IMG/VR virus record: IMGVR_UViG_3300010938_000951
Span: 1-64,000 of that record
Direction: 5' to 3' (one strand)
DNA: 64,000 bases
Origin: a virus
The translations under genes and the position numbers were made by a program. Below, in pieces: positions 8,532-17,592 of this stretch (position 1 is its first letter; each line of letters begins with the position of its first letter). The notes below the pieces were generated by a model, which was given only the letters and a program-made list of their open reading frames with translations, had not been told where the DNA came from and ran no database searches.

Positions 8532-8822
8532 ATGAAAGTTTATTTATTAACAATATTTTTGTGTGCCTGCGCTACAGGGGTTTCCGATCCAATTGATGAT
8601 CCTGTAGTAGAAATTCCTGAGAATAAATCTGCTCCTAAACCAGCACCAACAACACCTTCTGCTTCTTCTTGTGAGGTAGATAGTTATTGGTCGGGTAATT
8701 GTTTTATTAAAAAGACTTATTGTTCTAATCAATTAGAACGAATTGATGTAATGTGTGATAGGGGCAGAAAGCTGTTTCCCTGGGAATATATTCCTGATCC
8801 TCCATTTGATGGTACAAAATAA
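8532..8822 (+). CDS. Small lipoprotein
   Basis: 96 aa from ATG 8532; an in-frame ATG at 8523 overlaps the last base of the tRNA CCA. MKVYLLTIFLCACATG is a signal peptide with a lipobox-like LCAC, so the mature protein would be lipid-anchored at the Cys. The mature part is Pro-rich and then has four cysteines. Function unknown; surface exclusion is one possibility. Confidence 0.65.
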   Translation: MKVYLLTIFLCACATGVSDPIDDPVVEIPENKSAPKPAPTTPSASSCEVDSYWSGNCFIKKTYCSNQLERIDVMCDRGRKLFPWEYIPDPPFDGTK

Positions 8823-10441
8823 TGTCCTCAGAAGAAAACCTAATTCAAGTTCGCAAGGATAAGCATCAAGAAATTAATAGCGGCACTTATCCATTAGCCA
8901 GCGATCCGGCAACATTGCCATTTATCACTCATACTAATATTGAGCATGTTCGTCGTATGATTGATCTATTGCGAAATAATGGCAAGTTAGTTACTTCTGT
9001 ATCACCATCTGAATTGGGGGATACTGATAAGTACATCATCAGAGGCCGCATTGCGGCTTTGCGTAAGTCAGGAGCAATTACGTTCATTCGAGTGACTGAT
9101 GCTTCAGGGTCTATACAAGTTATTGTAAGTAAGTCGGCTTTTGATAGCTATGAAAAGCTCAAGCTGCTTGATCTAGGAGACATTGTAGAAATTGGTGGTC
9201 GCGCCTGCCAATCTAAGACTGGCGAAGATTCTTTGCTAGCTTTTACTGTGCGCGTTCTAACCAAGGCACATCGTCCACCACCTGAAAAGTTTGCAGGCAT
9301 TGCAGATCAAGAGCTTAAGTATCGTAAGAGATATCTTGATTTAATGTCTTCAGAAGAGAGTCGCGCTAGGTTTACTGTCCGCGCCTATGCTCTTCGAGCC
9401 ATTCGTGAATTTATGGAGTCTCATACTTTCCTAGAAGTAGAAACTCCTACGCTTGGCGCGATTGCAAGTGGTGCCAACGCTAAGCCATTCATTACGCATC
9501 ACAATGCTTTGGATATGGATATGCGATTGAGAATTGCTCCCGAGCTTTATCTCAAGAGGTTGCTTGTTGGTGGTCTTGATAGAGTGTACGAGATTGGTCG
9601 CAACTATCGTAATGAAGGTATTGATACACGCCACAATCCAGAATTCACTATGATGGAGAGTTATCAAGCATACGGAAATTTCCAACAGCTTGTTAATTTT
9701 GCAAAGCAACTACTACAACATGTAGTATCTTATCTATCTAATAATCTTCCTCCAAGTGCTGCTCCCTTCTATAAGCGGTGGTTGGATGAGGCCCCATATG
9801 AATTTTATCATTGCGTAGATATCAGTATGGAGCAGGCTGCTCTTAACGCTTTAGAGAAGATGGATATGAGAGCAGATGAAGAGTTTGCAATCATTGAATT
9901 CAATCATCTAAATGATGAGGCTCCACCAGAAGCAGTCAAGCGTCGTACAAGCGGAATCAATTGGGTTGCCTTTCACCATTTACTAGGTGAGTGTCAATCC
10001 CGTGGTGAAAGGGTTGCTCTTTGTTTTGAAACGTTTGCCGAACCATTCTTAGTAGATGATTATCGTAATGAATCTGGAAATAAGTCGGTTCCGGTATTCA
10101 TTACTGACTACCCAAAGGATATCTCTCCTTTGGCTAGGGCAAAAGATTCTGATCCATCGATTTGTGATCGATTTGAATTGTTTGTAGATGGTCGAGAATT
10201 GGCAAATGCATTTCAGGAACTAAACGATCCGGAAGAACAAGCTCTTCGTTTTCAGGAACAGTTGGATGCTAACAATAAGGATCCAATGGATTTTGATGCC
10301 GATTATGTAGAGGCATTGGAACATGGTATGCCACCTGCTATTGGATTTGGGATTGGCATTGATAGATTAGTGATGTTACTTACTAATACCACATCTATCA
10401 AGGATGTAATCCTATTTCCAACCTTACGACCGGAGAAGTAA
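8822..10441 (+). CDS. lysS: Lysyl-tRNA synthetase, class II
   Basis: 539 aa, slightly longer than the usual ~500. N-terminal OB-fold anticodon-binding domain (IRGRIAALRKSGAITFIRVTD), then the class II catalytic core: LysRS-type PFITHHNALDMDMRLRIAPE, motif 2 RNEGIDTRHNPEFTMMESY, and motif 3 GIGIDRLVML near the end. All are intact, so it should charge tRNA-Lys in the cytoplasm. Starts in the stop of the lipoprotein gene. Five tRNA-Lys genes lie in this window. Phage-encoded aminoacyl-tRNA synthetases are rare. Confidence 0.95.
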   Translation: MSSEENLIQVRKDKHQEINSGTYPLASDPATLPFITHTNIEHVRRMIDLLRNNGKLVTSVSPSELGDTDKYIIRGRIAALRKSGAITFIRVTDASGSIQVIVSKSAFDSYEKLKLLDLGDIVEIGGRACQSKTGEDSLLAFTVRVLTKAHRPPPEKFAGIADQELKYRKRYLDLMSSEESRARFTVRAYALRAIREFMESHTFLEVETPTLGAIASGANAKPFITHHNALDMDMRLRIAPELYLKRLLVGGLDRVYEIGRNYRNEGIDTRHNPEFTMMESYQAYGNFQQLVNFAKQLLQHVVSYLSNNLPPSAAPFYKRWLDEAPYEFYHCVDISMEQAALNALEKMDMRADEEFAIIEFNHLNDEAPPEAVKRRTSGINWVAFHHLLGECQSRGERVALCFETFAEPFLVDDYRNESGNKSVPVFITDYPKDISPLARAKDSDPSICDRFELFVDGRELANAFQELNDPEEQALRFQEQLDANNKDPMDFDADYVEALEHGMPPAIGFGIGIDRLVMLLTNTTSIKDVILFPTLRPEK

Positions 10442-11476
10442 ATGTCTGATATTCTTCTTGCCAAACCAAAGCTGCCACCTGATTGGATCGACGTTTCCGT
10501 AGGTGAACCACATCTTGTTAAAGATAATCTAATTAAAGTCTTTCAATTAGAAGAAGAACTTAAGATTGGTCATCTTAAAGTAGATGATTTAGTTTACCCC
10601 GCTCCAACAGGGTATCAGCCTTTAGTCAGGCATTTAGAAGAAAAACATGGGGCTCCAGTTATCATTACTAATGGTGCCAAACAAGCGTTAGGTGCCTGCT
10701 TTTATGCCCTACGAAAATTGGGCAAAGAGTATGTGGCTATGAGGAATCCACATTGGTGTTTAATTCCACCTCTAGCTAGAATGCATGACCTGGAGCCCAC
10801 CTTTTCCGATCCTGATGTAGAATCGGGAGACCCGTATCTTTTATTGGCGCCTAATAATCCAGATGGATTTTGTCAATCACCAGAAGAATTAAAAGAATTA
10901 TCTGCCGAATATAAAGAAGCTGGTGTGCCTTTTATTCATGATGCGGCATATTACACCCACATTTATCTACCAGAAACACATACGCTACCTAAGATTGGTG
11001 ATGTTCAGATTTACTCTATCAGTAAAATGCTCGGGTTATCTGGTCTTAGAATAGGATACGCCGTTTGCCACAATCCTGAATATTATAAATTGATTCAGGA
11101 ATATATGGAAGCTATGACGGTAGGAGTTTCCATCTCCTCTCAGACGTGGCTTTATGATTTGTTAGACCGTCGTATGCGTAGCTTTCCAACATTAGTTCAA
11201 CAGTTCGAAGGAACCACTTCGTTGCAGTTAGAGGCTAATAAAAAACTCTGTCTTCAGATAGATCCAGAAGTTTTAGAGGTACCTGCCACTTCTGTTCAAG
11301 TACCTGGCATGTTTGGTTGGTTCAAGACAGGGCCAAAATTTAGCGTTGAAAAATCGAAAATTAATTTTATTGACGGGGCCTTGTTTGGCATGCCGGGCAT
11401 GATTAGAATGAATTTGGCATTTGACCACGCCCGAATGCAAGAAGTGGTCAATCGATTAAACTCTTGTAAAGAGTAA
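10442..11476 (+). CDS. PLP-dependent aminotransferase (class I/II fold)
   Basis: 344 aa directly after the lysyl-tRNA synthetase stop. Recognisable fold-type I features: APNNPDG (usually NPTG), FIHDAAYY with the cofactor-binding Asp and Tyr, and SISKMLGLSGLRIGY with the Schiff-base lysine. An aspartate/aromatic-type aminotransferase is likely; the amino acid is not readable. Its pairing with LysRS is intriguing but proves no pathway. Confidence 0.88.
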   Translation: MSDILLAKPKLPPDWIDVSVGEPHLVKDNLIKVFQLEEELKIGHLKVDDLVYPAPTGYQPLVRHLEEKHGAPVIITNGAKQALGACFYALRKLGKEYVAMRNPHWCLIPPLARMHDLEPTFSDPDVESGDPYLLLAPNNPDGFCQSPEELKELSAEYKEAGVPFIHDAAYYTHIYLPETHTLPKIGDVQIYSISKMLGLSGLRIGYAVCHNPEYYKLIQEYMEAMTVGVSISSQTWLYDLLDRRMRSFPTLVQQFEGTTSLQLEANKKLCLQIDPEVLEVPATSVQVPGMFGWFKTGPKFSVEKSKINFIDGALFGMPGMIRMNLAFDHARMQEVVNRLNSCKE

Positions 11477-11484
11477 GAAGTAAT

Positions 11485-11856
11485 ATGTATATTTACTATG
11501 TTTGGGTTACAGCTTTATTGCCTTCATACCAAGATGGATTAATTGCAGGATTAGTTCAACGTGGTTATATGGTAGGACCAGCAGCTAAAGACGGCAAAGT
11601 TTCAATGGCTGTTGAGGGTTGTCCGGCTGTATTGATTGCCCTTTCTGTTTACAAACAGGAAGAAGAAGTAGACGTTAAAAAAATCTACGAAGATGTTTTG
11701 GCGGTTCTTACAGAGATTCCCGCCAGATATTATTCTGTGGTGATTTCACTTTCTCACGAAGCAACATGGGTTGGTGCTAATTTTACCTTACCAGCTAAGA
11801 GTAAAAAAGAACCCCCACCTGTTCCTCCTGCCGGCAAAAAGACTAATATGAATTAA
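11485..11856 (+). CDS. Hypothetical protein
   Basis: 123 aa, ribosome site AAGAAG. Starts YIYYVWVTALLPSYQDGLIA; no clear membrane helix; Pro/Lys-rich C-terminal tail. Not recognised. Confidence 0.65.
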   Translation: MYIYYVWVTALLPSYQDGLIAGLVQRGYMVGPAAKDGKVSMAVEGCPAVLIALSVYKQEEEVDVKKIYEDVLAVLTEIPARYYSVVISLSHEATWVGANFTLPAKSKKEPPPVPPAGKKTNMN

Positions 11857-11872
11857 ATGGCATTAACACAAT

Positions 11873-12088
11873 ATGCCAAAAGTCCCGTACGAGCGTATTG
11901 CTCCAGAAGCTAATAAGCTTTTTGAAAAAATGACTACAGCACCAGACCTAAAAACTGTTAGGTTCTGGTATGAAGCTTATGTCTCTTTACTAGAAGCAGC
12001 CGGCTGGGATCCAGTTTCTTTTGATAAAGAGACTCAAAAGAGAGTTGATGAAGGCTGGGAAGATACTAAGCCTGTTATTTGGAATTAA
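11873..12088 (+). CDS. Small hypothetical protein
   Basis: 71 aa, helical, aromatic-rich. Not recognised. Spaced 16 bases from the previous stop and followed after 2 bases by the next gene. Confidence 0.6.
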   Translation: MPKVPYERIAPEANKLFEKMTTAPDLKTVRFWYEAYVSLLEAAGWDPVSFDKETQKRVDEGWEDTKPVIWN

Positions 12089-12090
12089 AA

Positions 12091-12750
12091 ATGTTTAATA
12101 AGAAAGTTGCTTGTGGAGAGTTTGTAAAGAGACAAACTCCGGAATCAGGATATTCTCATTTTGATGGAACCTGGGAACAGTTAGAAGAGTTAGTTACCAA
12201 GCAAATGGAAAGCGATCCTACTAGAGTTCGTCCGGGATACAAAGATGGTGTGGTTCTAGTAGATTTAGTATCTTATGGTTTTAAATCTGCTATTGTGAAA
12301 TTAACTGAGGAAACAAAGTTAACTGCCAATTATGCGCCTCGAAGACTAGGAGAAGATCCTTTTATTCGAGTGTCAGCAAAAGCTAAAAAACAACCAGCCA
12401 AATATGCATCTGTCGTGTTATATCGACACGACGTTCTTGCAGAGAACAACGAACGTGAAACAGATGCTGAGTGGGAAATTGTAGCAATTAAAGCTAGAGT
12501 TACAGAGGAAGAAGAGCCAATGGATCCATATACAATGGCTCGCAATTTTCTTCACCTTAAAGGTGGAACTAAAGGTGATTTTACGGCTGAGCAATTTGCT
12601 CAGTCAATTTTGTATTGGAATAACCATTGTATGACTACTGGTAAGCCAAAATGGTATAAAAAGATCGCAGCGTGGTTTCGACAACTACGCCATGATATTA
12701 TTGAGGGCGGTCTGAGATTGTGGAACAACATACCTTATTTGAAAGATTGA
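12091..12750 (+). CDS. Hypothetical protein
   Basis: 219 aa from ATG 12091 (an upstream in-frame TTG at 12079 lies inside the previous gene). Soluble; residues 80-150 look like a beta domain. No motif recognised. The downstream AAA ATPase begins 20 bases later. Confidence 0.65.
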   Translation: MFNKKVACGEFVKRQTPESGYSHFDGTWEQLEELVTKQMESDPTRVRPGYKDGVVLVDLVSYGFKSAIVKLTEETKLTANYAPRRLGEDPFIRVSAKAKKQPAKYASVVLYRHDVLAENNERETDAEWEIVAIKARVTEEEEPMDPYTMARNFLHLKGGTKGDFTAEQFAQSILYWNNHCMTTGKPKWYKKIAAWFRQLRHDIIEGGLRLWNNIPYLKD

Positions 12751-12770
12751 TATCTAAAGTAGAGGAAATA

Positions 12771-14348
12771 ATGAGAAAAGCAGTTGCGAAAAAGGTTGAT
12801 ACGAAGGCTGATGCGAAGATTGCATTTAATACGGCAGTTCTAAAAGAGGTGGTCAAGGGCTATGAAAAAGATTTGCCCCTGTCTCTTGGAAAAGATCGAG
12901 TAACAGAAATCGTGCTCACCGATGAAAACAAGGATCTCTTGGAATTCCTTCAGGATAACATTCCACTTACTGCTGCGCAAAGCGTAATGCTTTCTAAGTG
13001 GTTGTATGGAGATAAACCAACCAACCTATCTGAAGTGTCAGCCAGTTCGGTTAATGAATTCTTCAGGAAGATTGCGCATCTTACCACTTCACCTGATCCG
13101 CTAATCGAGGTTAAGATTGCCAACAAATGGTATCCTGTAAAAGCTAGCGTATCTAAGTTCAAGACTTTTATGGGAGATCATATTATTGATTTCCATTTCT
13201 ATGCTAAGTTGGGCGACCTTCAGTTTCAGAAGAGATTCTACATTGGATCATGGGACTTCACTGATAACGATGATAGGCCATGGAAGCGAACCTTTGATGA
13301 GGTTCTTGCTAAGAAGAATATCCGTGCAGCCTCTCCAGAGTCTATTGAAAGGGCTAAGAAGCTGAATGCGCAAATCATTGCTTTCAGCAATGAAACCAAC
13401 AAGCAATATGATGCTTGGGGTGTTGGCCTTGTTAACGGCTGGTGGGGATTTGAGGAAGTCAACGTTGGTTGGAAAGATTCTCCAACACCAGTTATCGTTG
13501 AGCCGGATTTGGAAAACGAAGATGCTCATGATGACAGGCACCAAGGTAACGAGTGGCATTTGCCATTTGTCCGCGTCTTCTCTTTGAAACATAAGGGATA
13601 TATTTATGTGGATGTTGAGTCCATGAAGGAACATGTTTATCATCGAGATGGTCGAAATAAGATTGTTCTTCCGAAGAAAATGTTTACTGCATTGGATAGT
13701 ATTTTCAATGCTCAAAGGGAAAACATTTTCGGCGACTTGTTCCATGGCCGCCATGGTGGTATCGTAGTTATGGCTAACGGACCATCTGGTGTGGGTAAGA
13801 CTTTGACTGCTGAAGTTTTTGCTGAGTTTCAGGAACGCCCACTCTACTCTATTGAGATGAGTGAGATTGGTACCTCCGTAACTTCTGTTGAGGAAAATTT
13901 GCAGAAAATCTTTGCTCGTGCAAAGAAATGGAATGCAGTTCTTCTCTTTGACGAAGCAGATATCTTCTTGTCAGAGCGTGAAGCGTCCGACCTCGAACGT
14001 TCTGCAATCGTTGGTATCTTCTTGCGTTTGCTAGATTATTACGAGGGTACCTTCTTCCTTACTACCAATCGTGGTGAGGGAATTGATAAAGCGTTCAAGT
14101 CTCGTGTTACACTATACTTGAATTATCCAGAACTTTCTGCGGATACCCGTAAGAAGATTTGGCAGACAATGCTACAGGCAGCTAATGCCAATGTAACAGT
14201 TGATACTGTGACTTGGGATGACATTGCTGCTAAGCCGCTCAATGGTCGCCAGATTCGTAACCAAGTTCGTTTGCTCAAACTAATGTATCCAGATGGCAAC
14301 ATGGCCACCTCGAACATTGTTGAGAGTATGGAATTCACGGCAATCTAA
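12771..14348 (+). CDS. AAA+ ATPase
   Basis: 525 aa from ATG 12771, preceded by AGAGGAAATA. The first ~320 residues are a unique domain. The C-terminal AAA module has Walker A GPSGVGKT (about 337-344), Walker B VLLFDEAD, sensor 1 TTNR and a likely arginine finger FKSRV. The arrangement is that of classical AAA unfoldase or remodelling ATPases that work as hexamers. No protease domain is fused. Substrate unknown; the N-terminal domain probably selects it. Confidence 0.85.
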   Translation: MRKAVAKKVDTKADAKIAFNTAVLKEVVKGYEKDLPLSLGKDRVTEIVLTDENKDLLEFLQDNIPLTAAQSVMLSKWLYGDKPTNLSEVSASSVNEFFRKIAHLTTSPDPLIEVKIANKWYPVKASVSKFKTFMGDHIIDFHFYAKLGDLQFQKRFYIGSWDFTDNDDRPWKRTFDEVLAKKNIRAASPESIERAKKLNAQIIAFSNETNKQYDAWGVGLVNGWWGFEEVNVGWKDSPTPVIVEPDLENEDAHDDRHQGNEWHLPFVRVFSLKHKGYIYVDVESMKEHVYHRDGRNKIVLPKKMFTALDSIFNAQRENIFGDLFHGRHGGIVVMANGPSGVGKTLTAEVFAEFQERPLYSIEMSEIGTSVTSVEENLQKIFARAKKWNAVLLFDEADIFLSEREASDLERSAIVGIFLRLLDYYEGTFFLTTNRGEGIDKAFKSRVTLYLNYPELSADTRKKIWQTMLQAANANVTVDTVTWDDIAAKPLNGRQIRNQVRLLKLMYPDGNMATSNIVESMEFTAI

Positions 14349-14695
14349 TGAAAGAGCGTACAGAAAGAAATCGCCATCCAGGGTGGGCGGTTCGATTTGT
14401 AGATGGTAGTTGGCTAGCATACGCTCATGGATGGCATCTATTTGAAGATGCCTTTTATGCTAGAATCTTTTCCTCTGCCCAAGAAGCTGAGGATGCCGTT
14501 AAAGATGCGGCAGATGACTTTACCAAGCTGGACGAGTATGATATCGTTCCAGCTTGGGAGCCAGTCTGTGAGCAACTACGTCATGACGTAGCGCAGCTAG
14601 AACATGCCAACAAGTTTAGCCCGAATGATATATTTGAGATAACAATGGATTTAGAAGCCATTCTTGCAAGATTAAAGGAAAGAAATGATCATTGA
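14348..14695 (+). CDS. Hypothetical protein
   Basis: 115 aa, TAATG overlap with the AAA ATPase gene and an 11-base overlap with the amidohydrolase. Trp-rich N-terminal half (WAVRFVDGSWLAYAHGWHLF), helical C-terminal half. Not recognised; translational coupling suggests it works with its neighbours. Confidence 0.65.
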   Translation: MKERTERNRHPGWAVRFVDGSWLAYAHGWHLFEDAFYARIFSSAQEAEDAVKDAADDFTKLDEYDIVPAWEPVCEQLRHDVAQLEHANKFSPNDIFEITMDLEAILARLKERNDH

Positions 14696-15527
14696 CTGTC
14701 ATGTCCATTTGGGACGCAACGATCATATTAAGGCTAATGTAAGTGAATTACTTACATCTATGGATGGAGCAAAGATTGACAAAGCCATGGTGTTTGCTGG
14801 CGATCTGAATGCTTATCCAACTTATGAGATGCTAAAAGAAATTGAGCCATACCGTGACAGATTGTATGGAGTGGCTGCTTGGAATTTTGGGCATGTCGTT
14901 AATATCACTTCACCAGAATATGGGGCGTGGGCTCTTGGTACACCTCAACGAGATATTTACCGCAAGTTATACCATGCAGGATTAATTTCTGCCGTTAAAT
15001 TCTATACAGGCTATGATCATTACATGCCTAATGGAGAACAAGTTAGGTACGCCTTAGATGAATTAAACAAAGTAAAATGCCCAGTTATCTTTCATATGGG
15101 AGATTGTTTAAATTCTGTGCATCGTGCCAAACTTAAGTATGCGCACCCTTTACACATCGATGATATTGCGGTAGATTATCCCGATATTAATTTCATCATT
15201 GCCCATATGGGATATCCATGGGTCCGTGATACAGCCGAAGTTTGCTATAAGAACAAAAATGTTTTTACCGATATTTCTGGTTTTGTTTATGGAGAATTCA
15301 ATAAGGATGATGTAGGAAAATTTGGTAAGACACTACAGGAGTTTTTAGATATTGCTGACAGTAGTAAACTATTGTTTGGTACGGATTGGCCAATTTCCAA
15401 TCAACGTTCATATCTAGAAACACTAGACTACCTTGCAAATGTTGCTCCGTCCTTAAAAATGAGAGAAATTCTTTCACCTCAATATATGACCAAGAATACT
15501 CAACAAGCATTCAAACTCAATGTCTAA
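14685..15527 (+). CDS. Amidohydrolase-superfamily metal-dependent hydrolase
   Basis: 280 aa. IIDCHVHLG at the start gives the HxH metal site of the TIM-barrel amidohydrolases; FHMGD and FIIAHMGYPW supply later histidines, and FGTDWPISN the catalytic Asp. This order matches amidohydrolase family 2. The reaction (hydrolysis or decarboxylation of a small molecule) cannot be specified. Overlaps the next gene by 8 bases. Confidence 0.82.
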   Translation: MIIDCHVHLGRNDHIKANVSELLTSMDGAKIDKAMVFAGDLNAYPTYEMLKEIEPYRDRLYGVAAWNFGHVVNITSPEYGAWALGTPQRDIYRKLYHAGLISAVKFYTGYDHYMPNGEQVRYALDELNKVKCPVIFHMGDCLNSVHRAKLKYAHPLHIDDIAVDYPDINFIIAHMGYPWVRDTAEVCYKNKNVFTDISGFVYGEFNKDDVGKFGKTLQEFLDIADSSKLLFGTDWPISNQRSYLETLDYLANVAPSLKMREILSPQYMTKNTQQAFKLNV

Positions 15528-16134
15528 GCTAAAGATTAGAACCCAAGGAGATATGGCTGCTGGTTCCATCAAGCATCGTATTGCTATGGAAGATCCGGAA
15601 GCTAACTATCGAGATTGGAATAAAAACGTAGCAGATTCTTTAAAGGGAAAGTCTGATGAAGAAATCCGACAAATCCTTCGGGCTACTGCTAATCCTTTCT
15701 CAGTGTGTTTTGAACACTGGCTGGGTGATTTTAATATGGCTACTGGTATTAGAAATGCTAATGGTTTCAATGCTAAAGAAATTTTTTACATTGGAGATAA
15801 GAAGTGGGATCGGCGTGGAGCAGTAGGCGTTCATAATTATACAGAAGTTCAATGGATTCCTACTGTTAGCGATCTGGCTTCTCTACAAAACAAATATACT
15901 TTTGTAGGCATTGATAACGTTCCGGGTTCGGTACCTATGGCTGATTATGAGTGGCCAGAGAATACTCTAATGATTTTCGGAGAAGAGGGGCCGGGACTGA
16001 CGCCAGCTATGCAGTCCTTCTGCAAAGATATTGTTCACATAGAAATGTTTGGTAGTGTTCGATCTTTTAATTGTGGATCGGCCTCGGCTATTGCTATGTA
16101 TGACTTTGTTACAAAGTATAGGGCAAAACTATGA
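15520..16134 (+). CDS. SpoU/TrmH-type RNA methyltransferase
   Basis: 204 aa. The C-terminal half has the SPOUT knot motifs: NTLMIFGEEGPGLTPAMQ (motif 2), IEMFGSVRSFNCGSASAIAMYDF (motif 3), where SAM is bound and the Asn/Ser-rich loop is catalytic. TrmH-class enzymes 2'-O-methylate tRNA (position 18 for TrmH) or rRNA. In a genome with so many tRNAs, a tRNA target is likely. The N-terminal ~80 residues are unlike TrmH and may give specificity. Confidence 0.85.
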   Translation: MSKLKIRTQGDMAAGSIKHRIAMEDPEANYRDWNKNVADSLKGKSDEEIRQILRATANPFSVCFEHWLGDFNMATGIRNANGFNAKEIFYIGDKKWDRRGAVGVHNYTEVQWIPTVSDLASLQNKYTFVGIDNVPGSVPMADYEWPENTLMIFGEEGPGLTPAMQSFCKDIVHIEMFGSVRSFNCGSASAIAMYDFVTKYRAKL

Positions 16135-16463
16135 TTTTCTGGATTTTGTTAGCTATAAGTGTCTGGATTATGGGGGCTGTAGTTTTTGGCGCTTTGGATG
16201 GTTGGTTTGAATATGGAATGACAGAGGGTGAATTGTTTTGGTCATCAGTGTTTTGGCCTATAATTGTTCCTCTGGTTCTTCCATTTCTATTGTATGAGTT
16301 TTTGCATGCAAAATTGAAGGAAGCTAAGAAGAAAAAGAAAATTAGAATTGCTAACGAAGAGAAAATTAGAATTGCAGCAGAAAAAGAATTAGAAAAAATT
16401 GAAGAGGAAATTGAAGCTTCTCTTCAAGAAGAAGCCAAAAAACCCAGGCGCCTTAAACGTTAG
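16131..16463 (+). CDS. Membrane protein with cytoplasmic coiled coil
   Basis: 110 aa. Two hydrophobic helices (about 2-24 and 38-58) joined by a short loop, then a highly charged coiled coil (EAKKKKKIRIANEEKIRIAA). Overlaps the methyltransferase by 4 bases. Resembles small phage inner-membrane proteins; function unknown. Confidence 0.65.
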   Translation: MIFWILLAISVWIMGAVVFGALDGWFEYGMTEGELFWSSVFWPIIVPLVLPFLLYEFLHAKLKEAKKKKKIRIANEEKIRIAAEKELEKIEEEIEASLQEEAKKPRRLKR

Positions 16464-16489
16464 ATGCGTTTTCTAAAAATTAGCGGGGG

Positions 16490-16517
16490 TTGACCGCGCT
16501 AAATCTATGATTATATT
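16490..16517 (+). promoter_or_regulatory. Promoter, TTGACC-N16-TATATT
   Basis: TTGACC at 16490-16495 and TATATT at 16512-16517, 16-base spacer, followed by no ORF for 300 bases. Same -35, spacer length and GCG downstream of -35 as the promoter at 2227. It should start a transcript near 16524. Confidence 0.75.
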
Positions 16518-16800
16518 TTGGCATAACTGGAGAGACGCGCAGGATAGCTTCCTGCTATTGAGATGGAAACTCAAGAATACTGGAGTCGCTACCAGAAAGC
16601 CACCCCTGCTTGGGATAAAAGTTCGCTGAAAGGACAGCGATGTTTTAACTATGTTATTATGAAAGTTACAGAGTAAGAATCTATAATATAAGTAATAGCT
16701 CTTTTAGTTAAGATAGAAACGGACCACCCAGATAACAACACAGATGATTGACTTAGTTCTCATCGCAGAAACGGGTTAAGCCGTCTCCTTTTATTCTGAA
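16518..16800 (+). ncRNA. Candidate structured noncoding RNA
   Basis: About 280 gene-free bases between a strong promoter and a terminator-like hairpin. Successive local hairpins are visible: ATAGC-TTCCT-GCTAT, TTGAG-ATGGAAA-CTCAA, CTGG-N8-CCAG and TCGCTG-AAAGGA-CAGCGA, all within the first 130 bases. The last hairpin is GAAACGG-GTTAAG-CCGTCTC followed by CTTTTATT. It does not resemble tmRNA, SRP RNA or RNase P RNA. Alternatively it is only a long structured leader for the gene at 16820. Confidence 0.5.
16774..16798 (+). terminator. Terminator-like hairpin
   Basis: GAAACGG / CCGTCTC stem (one mismatch) with loop GTTAAG, followed by CTTTTATT. It lies only about 25 bases before the next start codon, so it could also attenuate the downstream genes. 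Confidence 0.45.
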
Positions 16801-16819
16801 TTTAAATTGAGAAAGAATC

Positions 16820-17155
16820 ATGAGCGAATTGGATAAAGATTTCGATAGCCTAGTTGCGCAAATTAATACCAAATTAGCAGAGGCCGCAGATGCGATGAAA
16901 GAGGTTAATAGGTTACGAGTAAAAGCCGGACTTAACTCTCTTATCTTTTCACAATGGGAAAGAGAGTATATTTATGAAAAAGTCTCTCGTGAAGTAAATG
17001 AATCTGAAGATTCACTTCATCCCGATCTTGATGAAGATGAAATCATTGATATGAAAATGGATGAGATTGCTGCTAGATATGATCGTATTCAAACTGATGC
17101 GCTAGAGCAAGAACTTAATCAGGCTGGGTGGTCTACGTCTAGCTCTTACTGCTGA
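16820..17155 (+). CDS. Hypothetical protein with C-terminal GWSTSSSYC tail
   Basis: 111 aa. Helical N-terminus (AKLAEAADAMKEVNRLRVKAG) and an acidic centre; ends AGWSTSSSYC. Both the helix and the tail resemble the end of the protein at 5789-6274 (ending CGWRSSSWSC). Function unknown. Confidence 0.7.
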   Translation: MSELDKDFDSLVAQINTKLAEAADAMKEVNRLRVKAGLNSLIFSQWEREYIYEKVSREVNESEDSLHPDLDEDEIIDMKMDEIAARYDRIQTDALEQELNQAGWSTSSSYC

Positions 17156-17161
17156 GGTAAT

Positions 17162-17590
17162 ATGAAAGAAGCTGGAGTAATGCTTATCATTAAAGATGGC
17201 CTGATCTTATCAGTATCTCGCAGATATGATAAGAATATCTTTGGTTTGCCTGGAGGTAAGTTCAACCCCGAACCACCTGATAATGACCGAAATACTAAAG
17301 ATACTGCCATTAGAGAGACTGCAGAAGAAACGTCGGTAAAGGTTCATGATGCTACTTTCATTTATGAGAGAGTAGAACTTGGCGGCGGCCCTAACCCTGT
17401 CGATTATTATAGTCGATGTTACTATGCAACTTCTTGGGAAGGCGTTCCGCAGAACTCGGAAGAAGGGGAAGTAAAATGGCTAACTGCCGAAGAACTTACT
17501 TCTACTAAAGCTGCCTTTGGTGATTATAATCGAAAAACTTTGGACATCTTCAAAAAGATGTATCCTGATGTCTATATTAAAGGAGAATAA
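17162..17590 (+). CDS. Nudix hydrolase
   Basis: 142 aa. Nudix box: GLPGGKF followed by a longer than usual insertion, then AIRETAEETSV, giving the Gly and RExxEE metal-binding residues. The enzyme would hydrolyse a nucleoside diphosphate linked to another group. Six bases after the previous stop. Confidence 0.85.
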   Translation: MKEAGVMLIIKDGLILSVSRRYDKNIFGLPGGKFNPEPPDNDRNTKDTAIRETAEETSVKVHDATFIYERVELGGGPNPVDYYSRCYYATSWEGVPQNSEEGEVKWLTAEELTSTKAAFGDYNRKTLDIFKKMYPDVYIKGE

Positions 17591-17592
17591 AA

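Noticed and set aside
13248-13754. Antisense 168-aa open frame within the AAA ATPase gene
   Set aside because: The plus-strand protein has clear AAA motifs; the antisense frame lacks a ribosome site and recognisable sequence.
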